Shown: positions 1-5,998, numbered from the stretch's first letter. The stretch: DNA of 6,311 nt from JAWXBG01 sp044375415 (GCA_044375415.1 JBILMS010000110.1:1-6311), one strand, 5' to 3'. A program made the numbers and translations. Notes: generated from the sequence alone by a model not told the origin.

Positions 1-76
1 CAAACAACAGACATAATCGAAAAAAACGGGGTAGCTGAAAACCGATAAGAGTAAGCATAACATAATAATAAAAACT

Positions 77-505
77 ATGATTTCTACAAAATTTCAAAAT
101 TTAATGAAAAGCTTTTTGTCCTCTAAAGCCTTGTCAATAGACGCAGGTCTGCTCATTTTAAGGTTGTGTTGCGCTTTAATGCTACTGCATGGCTGGCCAA
201 AATTTATAGATTTTAAAGAGAATAGCGGAGATTGGCCCGATCCATTTCATTTAGGATCAACTGCTTCTTACGCACTTACAGTTTTTGCAGAACTATTCTG
301 TACAGTCCTAATAGCGATTGGTTTATTCACACGAGTGGCAATTATTCCTTTGATCATTTTGATGTTGGTCATTATTTTAATCATTCACAGCGAAGATACA
401 TTTGCAGACAGAGAACATGCTATAATGTATTTGTTGACCTATATTACCTTGTTATTTACAGGACCAGGAAAGTTCTCGATTGATAGACTCATACATAGGA
501 GTTAA
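77..505 (+). CDS. DoxX family integral membrane protein
   Basis: This 142-residue protein has the layout of the DoxX family of small four-helix inner-membrane proteins. Hydrophobic segments are visible at about residues 23-38, 64-84, 87-104 and 114-129. Family-like landmarks are the 'HGWPKF' turn after helix 1 (38-43), the 'DWPDP' stretch (52-56), 'FAELFC' in helix 2 (70-75), the 'GLFTR' turn (82-86), 'REHAIMYLL' at the start of helix 4 (112-120) and the closing 'GPGKFSIDRL' (129-138). Length is normal and the frame is intact. The ATG at 77 starts just upstream of the first helix. No clear Shine-Dalgarno site is present, which is usual in this phylum. DoxX proteins are variously linked to quinone, thiol or oxidative-stress functions, but this member cannot be assigned a reaction. 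It is the only gene left of the attC-like repeat, which begins 60 bases after its stop. I am confident of the family and not of the role. Confidence 0.88.
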   Translation: MISTKFQNLMKSFLSSKALSIDAGLLILRLCCALMLLHGWPKFIDFKENSGDWPDPFHLGSTASYALTVFAELFCTVLIAIGLFTRVAIIPLIILMLVIILIIHSEDTFADREHAIMYLLTYITLLFTGPGKFSIDRLIHRS

Positions 506-565
506 CTGATGCTTTGATAAACTAATTCTTCTACTTAGTATTATTTTGAAAACAAACATAGAAAC

Positions 566-695
566 GCCCTATAACAGCGGTTTTGCAAAAAAGCGGGTTC
601 AGTGCTTAATTGAGCATTCTACCTCGCATCAAAATTTGTGGTATGTTGACAGTTTAGTGCTCCGAAATCCGCTTCTTCGCAAAGCCGCAAAACGT
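566..695 (+). repeat. attC-like hairpin repeat, left part, interrupted by the group II intron
   Basis: The stretch folds on itself. GCGGTTTTGC (577-586) pairs with GCAAAGCCGC (679-688) over 10 bp with one G-T wobble. Inside it 591-599 pairs with 666-674 over 9 bp with one wobble, and the two stems are separated by a symmetric 4 x 4 internal loop (587-590 and 675-678). The middle holds a further small hairpin (603-616) and a direct repeat AGTGCT (601-606 and 656-661). The outer ends resemble integron cores: GCCCTATAAC at 566-575, and GT (694-695) plus TAGGC (2637-2641), which together give GTTAGGC, a match to the attC core GTTRRRY. With the intron removed the element is about 135 bp. That is a plausible length for a long attC site, which integron integrase recombines as a folded single strand. 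No integrase gene is in the window, so the alternative is an unrelated hairpin repeat. Confidence 0.55.
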
Positions 696-803
696 GTGTG
701 TCTTGAATCACGCGTATCTACCGTACGCTGAACGCTGTGTAAGAGATGGAAGACAGTATACAATTCAGAACAATAAGCGCGAAGTCCGAGCGAACAGGAT
801 GGT

Positions 804-809
804 CGGCTT
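804..809 (+). other. EBS2 of the group II intron
   Basis: CGGCTT is complementary over 6 bp to IBS2, AAGCCG at 682-687, two bases upstream of IBS1. It lies about 110 nt into the intron, where domain I EBS2 loops are usually found. The target bases belong to the right arm of the attC-like hairpin. Confidence 0.7.
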
Positions 810-1026
810 ACTGAAACGATAATACTGGATGGCCTTCCGCAGACGACTGATAGGAGTAGTTTGCAAATCACCTTATGCTGCTGCAAAACGAAAGGGTTGC
901 GGTGGTGAACGATAAGGAAAAAAAGCGAGAACATAGATTCTTGCAGATGGATGGTACGGAGCCGAAGAACTTAAACCTACGCTACAAGCCTCGTAATGGC
1001 ATAAACAGTGCTGAAAATATCCGGTT

Positions 1027-1032
1027 ACGTTT
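1027..1032 (+). other. EBS1 of the group II intron
   Basis: ACGTTT is perfectly complementary to AAACGT (690-695), the six bases immediately 5' of the intron. This match fixes the 5' splice site at 695/696. The target includes the first two bases of the attC-like GTTAGGC core. Confidence 0.78.
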
Positions 1033-1308
1033 GCGGGTATGACAAGAAAAGAAAGTGCAATGGGTGTCCTATTTTCTGATTGCATAGCACTCGGGGTAAA
1101 GTAGGCGGGAACGTATCATGGGCTCTTACACGGAACAAGAGAAGTCGTTGTCGCTTTGTAAAATCGATGAGAGGAAACAAACGCATAAAAGATGATGCGA
1201 GACAACGGCGGCAGACCAAATCGTAGTAGCATGGAAGCTATGGAAACATAGTGGAGCGAAGGGTTTGGCTTGTTTGGTTTCATAGTTATTTACAACCAAT
1301 AAAATGGG

Positions 1309-2532
1309 ATGATTGATTATTATGAAATAAAATCACAACCAATAACCAGACTGATGGTGTGGGCGGCTTATAAACAAGTCCGCTCTACTAAGACGAGTTC
1401 CGGCTTAGATCATATGACTTGGCAATGGCTGGAAAAGAACAGCAAAGCAGAGTTGTATAAGCTATGGAATCGACTCACCTCAGGCAGCTATTTTCCTCAA
1501 ACGGTAAAGGAAGTTTCTATCCCCAAGAAGGATGGCGGCACACGCAAACTAGGTATACCCACCGTGCTGGATCGCATAGCGCAACAAGTAGTTCGGGCAC
1601 ATCTTGAAAAGACAGTAGAACCGCATTTTCACGACAGCTCATTTGGGTATCGCCCCAAACGCAGTTGTCATGATGCCGTTAAGCAGTCGTGCAGCAATTG
1701 TTTTAATCATGATTTTGTGATTGATCTGGACATCAAAAGTTTTTTTGATACGATAGATCATGAATTGCTGATCAAGGCAGTACAACATTTTTGCAAAGAC
1801 CGATGGGTTTTACTTTACATCAAGCGATGGCTCAAGGCGGGCATTGTGCAGGAGAATGGTGAAAGCATTGATCGATTAACAGGCACACCACAAGGTGGCG
1901 TAATCAGTCCGCTGTTGGCCAATATCTTCATGCACGTATGTTTTGATAAATGGATGGATAAACACCACCCTGAAAAGCCATTTGAGCGCTATGCAGATGA
2001 TGTGGTAGTGCATTGCAAAACGGAGAAGCAAGCCAAGTTTGTTTTGCGACAAATCAGCGACCGACTCAGCCATTGCAAACTCACACTTCATCCGGTGAAG
2101 ACCAAAATAGTAAACTTGCGGGGCACGGCTGAAAAGAAGTACCCCAAGAGTTATGACTTTTTGGGATTCACCATCAGGCCACAATGGTGCAAAGTGAAGA
2201 ACAGGAGCATGCTGCTTCCAAGCATTTTTATTAGTCGAAAGTCGGAGAGTAGTATTCTGGAGAAATTCAGAAAACTGCAAATACACAAGCGCAGAGGAAA
2301 TATTGAAGAACTAGCGGCAGAGATGAGGCCAATGTTACGGGGCATCATCAATTACTACTGTAAGTTCTCCTCAGGCCATTTGCGCAAAGTGTGCAACCAG
2401 CTTACCAAACGACTCATAAAGTGGGTACAATGGGAAAAGGGACTTTACGTAAATGCGAGTGTAAGATGGCCGAAGCAAAAGTACAGGAGCAATCCAAATC
2501 TTTTTCCTCATTGGCAATTGGTTCATCCGTAA
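1309..2532 (+). CDS. ltrA: Group II intron-encoded reverse transcriptase/maturase
   Basis: The 407-residue LtrA-type protein helps the intron RNA fold and copies it into DNA after insertion. Reverse transcriptase blocks follow in order: 'IPKKDGGTRKLGIP' (71-84), 'SFGYRPKRSCHDAV' (111-124), 'DLDIKSFFDTID' (139-150, probable catalytic Asp141), 'GTPQGGVISPLLANIF' (192-207), the catalytic 'YADD' (228-231), 'KLTLHPVKTKIV' (257-268) and 'YDFLGFTIRP' (282-291). The maturase/thumb (X) domain covers roughly 305-385, including 'LRGIINYYCKF' (343-353). The protein ends with 'NPNLFPHW' (395-402) and has no HNH endonuclease domain, so mobility probably uses nicks or replication forks. The frame is intact with all catalytic residues present. 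The ATG at 1309 is the first usable start, since another ATG at 1304 hits a stop two codons later. The exact RT class (D, E or other) cannot be settled by eye. Confidence 0.95.
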   Translation: MIDYYEIKSQPITRLMVWAAYKQVRSTKTSSGLDHMTWQWLEKNSKAELYKLWNRLTSGSYFPQTVKEVSIPKKDGGTRKLGIPTVLDRIAQQVVRAHLEKTVEPHFHDSSFGYRPKRSCHDAVKQSCSNCFNHDFVIDLDIKSFFDTIDHELLIKAVQHFCKDRWVLLYIKRWLKAGIVQENGESIDRLTGTPQGGVISPLLANIFMHVCFDKWMDKHHPEKPFERYADDVVVHCKTEKQAKFVLRQISDRLSHCKLTLHPVKTKIVNLRGTAEKKYPKSYDFLGFTIRPQWCKVKNRSMLLPSIFISRKSESSILEKFRKLQIHKRRGNIEELAAEMRPMLRGIINYYCKFSSGHLRKVCNQLTKRLIKWVQWEKGLYVNASVRWPKQKYRSNPNLFPHWQLVHP

Positions 2533-2562
2533 TGTAGCATTACATTCGTGACTGAACAAGAA

Positions 2563-2596
2563 GAGCCGTGTGACGGGAGACTGTCAAGCACGGTTC
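2563..2596 (+). ncRNA. Group II intron domain V (catalytic hairpin)
   Basis: This 34-nt hairpin forms the ribozyme active site. It has a 9-bp lower stem (GAGCCGTGT with GCACGGTTC), a two-base AA bulge, a 5-bp upper stem (GACGG with CTGTC) and a GAGA tetraloop. The catalytic AGC triad is at 2564-2566. The dimensions match the classical IIA/IIB domain V, and IIC introns usually have a shorter upper stem. It lies 30 bases after the maturase stop. Confidence 0.93.
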
Positions 2597-2599
2597 CGT

Positions 2600-2636
2600 G
2601 AGAACGTAGGGGTGAGATTCCCCTGCGTGACTCGAT
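2600..2636 (+). ncRNA. Group II intron domain VI with branch-point A and 3' splice site
   Basis: The stem pairs 2604-2612 with 2620-2628 over 9 bp. Below it 2600-2602 (GAG) pairs with 2631-2633 (CTC). This leaves A2630 unpaired on the 3' side, seven nucleotides from the predicted intron end at 2636 when the last base is counted as one. A bulged A seven or eight nucleotides from the end is the standard lariat branch point. This independently supports the 3' boundary. Confidence 0.82.
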
Positions 2637-2641
2637 TAGGC
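2637..2641 (+). repeat. Right end of the attC-like core (TAGGC), 3' exon of the intron
   Basis: These five bases directly follow the predicted intron 3' end. Joined to the ...AAAACGT that ends at 695, they rebuild GTTAGGC, the conserved right core (GTTRRRY) of attC sites. A leader of about 30 bases then runs to the regulator start codon at 2671. The call depends on the intron boundaries, which independent signals support on both sides. Confidence 0.55.
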
Positions 2642-2670
2642 ACAAGCATAGAACCGACAACTAAAAAAAT

Positions 2671-3234
2671 ATGACCGAACTAGAGAAATACCTAAATAGA
2701 ATTGTAAGTTTTGACAAAGAGGAGCTTGACGAAATTAGCAACCTAACTAAAGAACTTACACTAAAAAATGATGACTTTTTTCTTAAAGAGGGACAAGTCT
2801 GTAATAAGATTTGCTTTTTGCTTGAGGGAGTTATTGAGATGACCTATGTGGATAAAAATTCAGAGGAGCATATTGTTGAATTTTTTTTTCCTAACTCTTT
2901 TGTTACAGATTATGTAAGCTTTTTATCAAACACAATATCTGATTGTAATATCAGAGCCATAAGCAATTCTAAACTAGTTTATTTTGACAAAAATACTTTA
3001 AACAAGCTTTATGAAAAAAGTTTTAATTATCAGAAATTCGGGAGACTAATTTCAGAACAATACTTTGTGGGCTTTGCGAATAGAATAAAAAAAACAAAAC
3101 TAACACCCAAGCAGCGGTATGAATTGTTATTAATCGAGAATCCAGAGATATTGCAAACTGTTCCTCAGTATAAAATTGCTTCCTATCTTGGTATTTCTGC
3201 TGAGTGGTTATCAAAATTAAGGGGGAAAAAATGA
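2671..3234 (+). CDS. Crp/Fnr family transcriptional regulator
   Basis: The 187-residue protein has an N-terminal cyclic-nucleotide-binding-like beta-roll (about 15-108, with 'FFLKEGQVCNKICFLLEGVIE' at 36-56), a long dimerisation helix (about 108-140) and a short C-terminal helix-turn-helix (about 163-184, 'VPQYKIASYLGISAEWLSKLRG'). This compact layout is typical of Bacteroidota Crp/Fnr proteins, where the recognition helix usually reads like 'xxSLSRIRKK'. Here it reads 'AEWLSKLRGKK'. The classical cAMP-contacting RE...RS/T motif is not seen, and no Cys cluster suggests an FeS sensor, so the effector is unknown. The ATG at 2671 gives a full-length domain. It lies 34 nt after the intron end with no promoter box visible in that gap. 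The next genes on the same strand are four envelope proteins, its most likely targets by proximity. Confidence 0.9.
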   Translation: MTELEKYLNRIVSFDKEELDEISNLTKELTLKNDDFFLKEGQVCNKICFLLEGVIEMTYVDKNSEEHIVEFFFPNSFVTDYVSFLSNTISDCNIRAISNSKLVYFDKNTLNKLYEKSFNYQKFGRLISEQYFVGFANRIKKTKLTPKQRYELLLIENPEILQTVPQYKIASYLGISAEWLSKLRGKK

Positions 3235-3238
3235 TTTC

Positions 3239-3252
3239 TTGAATTAGTTCAA
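3239..3252 (+). promoter_or_regulatory. Palindrome TTGAA-N4-TTCAA, candidate Crp/Fnr-type operator
   Basis: A perfect 5-bp inverted repeat with a 4-bp spacer lies in the 76-bp gap between the regulator and the first barrel gene. Its geometry matches Fnr-type half-site spacing (TTGAT-N4-ATCAA). Its centre is about 34 bp upstream of the -7 box, which puts it near -43 if transcription starts about 6-7 bases after the box, close to the usual class II activator position. It could also be chance, or a weak hairpin after the regulator stop. Confidence 0.4.
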
Positions 3253-3275
3253 CGAAACTTTAATACACCCTAAGC

Positions 3276-3283
3276 TAATTTTG
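3276..3283 (+). promoter_or_regulatory. Bacteroidota-type -7 promoter box (TAATTTTG)
   Basis: TAATTTTG matches the TAnnTTTG consensus of the Bacteroidota primary sigma factor exactly and lies 27 bases before the ATG at 3311. No good TTG-type -33 element sits at the usual spacing, which fits a promoter that needs an activator such as the upstream-encoded regulator. It would drive the four-gene operon 3311-5967. Confidence 0.5.
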
Positions 3284-3310
3284 CATCATTAATTTTAAAC
3301 AATAAAAAAA

Positions 3311-3898
3311 ATGAGACAATTATTAGCTATAGCATTTTGCCTTTTGGTATCTACTACAATTTCTGCACAAACAGATTCAACTTCCACATTCTGGAAGCCT
3401 TCTCCTCGTAATTATCAAGTAAAACACGCTATAGAAATTGAGGCTCTGCCTTTTGTATATCTCAGTTCTGGTTATCACATATCTGTTGGATACAGATATA
3501 AAAAATTTCGTTTTAGAGCTAGTACAATAGACGTAGGGACTTTTAACCAAGAAACTCAAAATGATGCATTTGAAAGATTTGAAAGCAAGGGTTCATTTGG
3601 ACTATTTGCAGGTTATAATGTATGGAAAAACTTAGAAACTTATGTTTTTCTAGATAACCAAAAATTTGATATAACACAAAAAAGCACTTCTGAAACGAGA
3701 ATCAAAAATTATTTAACTCCCGGGCTTGGAATTAGTTATCAATTGTTCATAGGTCGTTACTTTTATCTTCAACCAGGAGTTCACCTTTATGTAAGAAGTA
3801 ATAATACTACTCAATTTTCTGATGGTTCCGTTTATTCTCTACCAACAGAAATTGTTCCAGTTATCAGAATAGGTGTAAGACCTTGGAAAAAATTCTAA
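3311..3898 (+). CDS. Secreted outer-membrane beta-barrel protein, function unknown (barrel 1)
   Basis: This 195-residue protein begins with a clear signal peptide (1-19, cleavage probably at ISA|Q). The mature chain alternates polar and hydrophobic residues in short strands rich in Tyr, Phe and Gly, such as 'YHISVGYRYKKFRFRAS' (about 56-72), 'GSFGLFAGYNVW' (94-105), 'LGISYQLF' (about 139-146) and 'YFYLQPGVHLYVRS' (about 150-163). It ends 'VIRIGVRPWKKF', and a C-terminal Phe is typical of outer-membrane barrels. I do not recognise a named family. It is the first of four genes of the same build, 42 bases or less from the next coding start and preceded by a -7 box. Cys10 lies within the hydrophobic core of the signal and does not form a lipobox. 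Its role could be a small porin, adhesin or structural protein of the outer membrane. Confidence 0.72.
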   Translation: MRQLLAIAFCLLVSTTISAQTDSTSTFWKPSPRNYQVKHAIEIEALPFVYLSSGYHISVGYRYKKFRFRASTIDVGTFNQETQNDAFERFESKGSFGLFAGYNVWKNLETYVFLDNQKFDITQKSTSETRIKNYLTPGLGISYQLFIGRYFYLQPGVHLYVRSNNTTQFSDGSVYSLPTEIVPVIRIGVRPWKKF

Positions 3899-3939
3899 AT
3901 GGAATTTCTTCCCAAAGTAACAATAAAAATAAAAAAGCA

Positions 3940-4608
3940 ATGAAAACGCAATTTACAATCGTAATAATAGCAATCTTGTTTTTGGGATTTAGTAACAAAA
4001 GTTACTCTCAAGATAATAATTGGAAAGAAGATATTCAATTGGGAGCATTAGTTGGCTTAACTCAGCCTATTATTCTATCTGGTTTTAATATTGAGGCTGC
4101 ATTAGTTTATAAGAGATTTATTTTTGACTATTCACATGGTTCCTCTTTAAATTTTAAAGGGGACAAGCTAACTCAAGAACTCCAAGACCAAAACGTAGAA
4201 ATTCACATACCATTTACAACAGGCTTTGCTGTTGGATACAGATTTACCAAATGGTTAAATTTACGTGTTCAGCCTACTTTGCATCGATTTGATACTTACT
4301 ATAAAGGTGAAACGTTTTCTCAAAATAATAGAATATTACGAAACAATACAATAAGTTTAGGCTTTGGGTTATATGGATTTTATCAACCTTTTGAAAATAA
4401 AGATAATGCACTAAGAGGAATAACTATAGCACCAAGTATTCGTTTTTGGCCTACTATTTGGTCAGACCTTGACAAAAATGGCTATCGCTACCAAAATAAA
4501 ACAACAGGAAAAGAAGAGGCTTTAAAAACCCTAGATCCCGGTTTGGCATTTACTCCTTTCATATTCAATATAAGTATAGGATATATGTTTGATTTGTCCA
4601 AAAATTAA
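3940..4608 (+). CDS. Secreted outer-membrane beta-barrel protein, function unknown (barrel 2)
   Basis: The protein has 222 residues from the ATG at 3940. This start is preferred because it opens directly into a signal peptide (1-23, cleavage probably SYS|Q). An in-frame ATG at 3883 would add 19 polar residues ahead of the signal and overlap the previous gene. The mature protein shows repeated amphipathic strands, for example 'FTTGFAVGYRFTKWLNLRVQP' (split near residues 90-110), 'ISLGFGLYGFY' and 'IFNISIGYMFDL' near the C-terminus. This pattern is consistent with an eight- to ten-stranded barrel. The 'GYRFTKWLNLRVQP' hairpin resembles 'GYNVWKNLETYV' in barrel 1, suggesting a shared fold or old duplication. 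The gene follows barrel 1 by 41 bases and is probably co-transcribed with it. No ligand can be inferred. Confidence 0.7.
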   Translation: MKTQFTIVIIAILFLGFSNKSYSQDNNWKEDIQLGALVGLTQPIILSGFNIEAALVYKRFIFDYSHGSSLNFKGDKLTQELQDQNVEIHIPFTTGFAVGYRFTKWLNLRVQPTLHRFDTYYKGETFSQNNRILRNNTISLGFGLYGFYQPFENKDNALRGITIAPSIRFWPTIWSDLDKNGYRYQNKTTGKEEALKTLDPGLAFTPFIFNISIGYMFDLSKN

Positions 4609-4677
4609 ATTACTCTCTTAAAATAACCTTCAGTCTTTCATACTAAAAAATTCAACATCAATTTAAATTTACAACTC

Positions 4678-5373
4678 TTGAAATCACTCATTTTATCACT
4701 TACTCTTAGTTCTTTCTCATTAATTAATGCTTTTGCACAAAATGAAATTGCTAATAAACCAAGAGTATATTTTTCTTCTGGTTTTGTAACACCCATTTTT
4801 TATGGTGGAAAAGAGCTAATGAATGCCTACAGAAATAGGCAAAATGGAGAAAGCCATTTCCAAGATGTAACGGGAAGTAGAAATGCTGTAGGAACATACG
4901 GAAGAAACACTGGTTTTTCTTTAGGAATTGGCTATTATATCCCCATACCCAAGATAAAAAATTTAGCTGTTGGTTTATTAGTAAATAGTGGGCAAACTGG
5001 TTCAACTCCATCTTCAAGTGGTTATTCAGAGGGTTATTTTTTTAATTTTCTTAATTTCGGAATAGGAACTCAATACTATTTATTTGATAAAAAAAACCTT
5101 TATGTTAAAGCTGAAGCAGGAATGGGATCTGTGTTTACCAAAAACCGTTTCATTAATTCTGAAAATAAACAAGATTTTCTTCATCATTTTGGAATTGGGT
5201 TTGAAGGAGGCGGAGGATTAGGATACACCTTAACGCCTTTTAAAAATAGTAAGGTGGGTATCAATTTAGAAGCAAACTATCAGTTTTATTCTACAAGAGT
5301 AGAAGTAAGTGGCTTAGGAGATGATCAATGGCGTTTTGGTGCATTAAATCTAAGTGCAGGGATTCAATTTTAA
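4678..5373 (+). CDS. Secreted outer-membrane beta-barrel protein, function unknown (barrel 3, TTG start)
   Basis: The 231-residue product starts at TTG 4678. The frame is open upstream to a stop at 4624 but has no ATG or GTG, and TTG places a typical signal peptide at the very N-terminus ('MKSLILSLTLSSFSLINAFA', cleavage at AFA|Q). The mature chain has barrel-like strands such as 'TGFSLGIGYYIPI', 'FNFLNFGIGTQYYLF', 'NLYVKAEAGMGSVF', 'GLGYTLTPF' and 'VGINLEANYQFYS', and ends 'LNLSAGIQF' with a terminal Phe. The pattern is similar to OmpW or porin-like small barrels of Bacteroidota. The strand content supports the outer-membrane call better than any specific family. It is separated from barrel 2 by 69 bases and from barrel 4 by 27, in line with one operon. 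Confidence 0.74.
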   Translation: MKSLILSLTLSSFSLINAFAQNEIANKPRVYFSSGFVTPIFYGGKELMNAYRNRQNGESHFQDVTGSRNAVGTYGRNTGFSLGIGYYIPIPKIKNLAVGLLVNSGQTGSTPSSSGYSEGYFFNFLNFGIGTQYYLFDKKNLYVKAEAGMGSVFTKNRFINSENKQDFLHHFGIGFEGGGGLGYTLTPFKNSKVGINLEANYQFYSTRVEVSGLGDDQWRFGALNLSAGIQF

Positions 5374-5400
5374 AATCAATCATAATTAAAATTAAATTTA

Positions 5401-5967
5401 ATGAAAAATACACTTTTAATTTTGAGCTTTATTAGCATATTGTCCAATACAATATCAGCTCAAACAAACGAAAAATCGAATAAATATGGCATTGAAACAG
5501 ATATTCTTTGGCCATTTTTAGTTCAAACCACACGTACCCACTTTATAGTAAAACTTTGGCAGAAAGGACATTTACGAGGAGATGCTTATATTGGATTGAA
5601 CATTGATTTCCCCAGAAATCGTGAAACGGAGGGTCGTTTTGCCGACTATAGCATTGCAAGTGGCTATCGCCAATATTTTTGGAAGGGCTTACATTTAGAG
5701 TTTTCACAAACAACAGGAATGGGTGTTTTACAAAATCACGTGACAACGGGTAAGACCTATAATAGTTTTGATTGGTTAATCACAGGATATATCGGTTACA
5801 AATTTGAATTTGCAAGTGAAAAACTTTACATACTACCTCAATTTGGAGTTGCAGGTGTAATCTATAAATCAAATCCTTGGCCAATATACGAAGACAATAC
5901 ACTGACCAAAGAAGTTGGAGAGTCTCCGTTCATGCTTGGTTCATTAAGATTTGGATATAATTTTTAA
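5401..5967 (+). CDS. Secreted outer-membrane beta-barrel protein, function unknown (barrel 4)
   Basis: This 188-residue protein has a signal peptide (1-20, cleavage at ISA|Q) and a mature part made of strand-like segments: 'LRGDAYIGLNIDF', 'YSIASGYRQYFWKGLHLEFSQ', 'WLITGYIGYKFEF', 'KLYILPQFGVAGVIY' and the terminal 'LGSLRFGYNF'. The C-terminal Phe and Tyr/Gly-rich strands fit an outer-membrane barrel. The order of elements ('GIETDILWPF' near the N-terminus, a central 'GY...W' turn, then 'YILPQFGV') parallels barrel 1 ('AIEIEALPFVY', 'GYNVW', 'FYLQPGV'), so the two may be distant paralogues. This is the last gene of the apparent operon. An attC-like core begins 24 bases after its stop, and no clear terminator hairpin is visible. 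Confidence 0.7.
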   Translation: MKNTLLILSFISILSNTISAQTNEKSNKYGIETDILWPFLVQTTRTHFIVKLWQKGHLRGDAYIGLNIDFPRNRETEGRFADYSIASGYRQYFWKGLHLEFSQTTGMGVLQNHVTTGKTYNSFDWLITGYIGYKFEFASEKLYILPQFGVAGVIYKSNPWPIYEDNTLTKEVGESPFMLGSLRFGYNF

Positions 5968-5991
5968 ATTTGACAAGGTGAAAATGCCAGT

Positions 5992-5998
5992 GCCTAAC
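5992..5998 (+). repeat. Second attC-like core (GCCTAAC)
   Basis: GCCTAAC fits the left attC core RYYYAAC and is the exact reverse complement of the GTTAGGC rebuilt at the intron junction. It follows the last barrel gene by 24 bases, where a cassette attC would sit, and continues into AGCACC as the first repeat continues into AGCGG. No matching right core is visible before the window ends, so the call is tentative. Confidence 0.35.

Larger units (their letters stand above)
696..2636 (+). mobile_element. Complete group II intron (IIB-like) with internal maturase
   Basis: This is a self-splicing retroelement of 1941 nt. It starts with GTGTG (the GUGYG consensus) and ends in AT (consensus AY). 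About 613 nt of ribozyme (domains I-III) precede the reverse transcriptase frame in domain IV, and domains V and VI follow it. EBS1 at 1027-1032 (ACGTTT) is exactly complementary to the six bases before the intron (690-695, AAACGT). EBS2 at 804-809 (CGGCTT) is exactly complementary to 682-687 (AAGCCG). Two separate exon-binding sites, the AGC triad in domain V and its 5-bp upper stem argue for a IIA/IIB-type ribozyme rather than IIC. Every part needed for splicing and retrohoming appears intact, except that the protein lacks an endonuclease domain. GC content is visibly higher than in the flanks, consistent with horizontal arrival. The 5' boundary could formally be 694, but only 696 restores the repeat and fits EBS1. 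Confidence 0.93.

Noticed and set aside
694..698. Alternative intron 5' end at 694 (also GTGTG)
   Set aside because: Starting at 694 breaks the perfect EBS1 pairing with 690-695 and does not restore GTTAGGC after removal. The start at 696 does both.
546..731. A 61-codon plus-strand frame across the hairpin repeat and the intron start
   Set aside because: It runs through the base-paired repeat and into the ribozyme and has no recognisable domain. Its apparent protein-like text comes from the repeat sequence.
629..1219. Overlapping minus-strand frames of 64-101 codons in the 5' part of the intron
   Set aside because: They lie in the structured ribozyme (domains I-III), overlap one another and show no family motif. 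Open frames here are a by-product of the higher GC content.
1876..2559. Minus-strand frames opposite the maturase gene
   Set aside because: They are antisense shadows of an intact reverse transcriptase with all catalytic motifs.
696..2636. Group IIC-attC classification of the intron
   Set aside because: The presence of EBS2, the AGC triad and a 5-bp upper stem in a 34-nt domain V do not fit IIC, although the insertion site suggested it at first.
3883..3939. Upstream ATG at 3883 as start of barrel 2
   Set aside because: It would overlap the end of barrel 1 and put 19 polar residues before the signal peptide. The ATG at 3940 gives a standard signal sequence.
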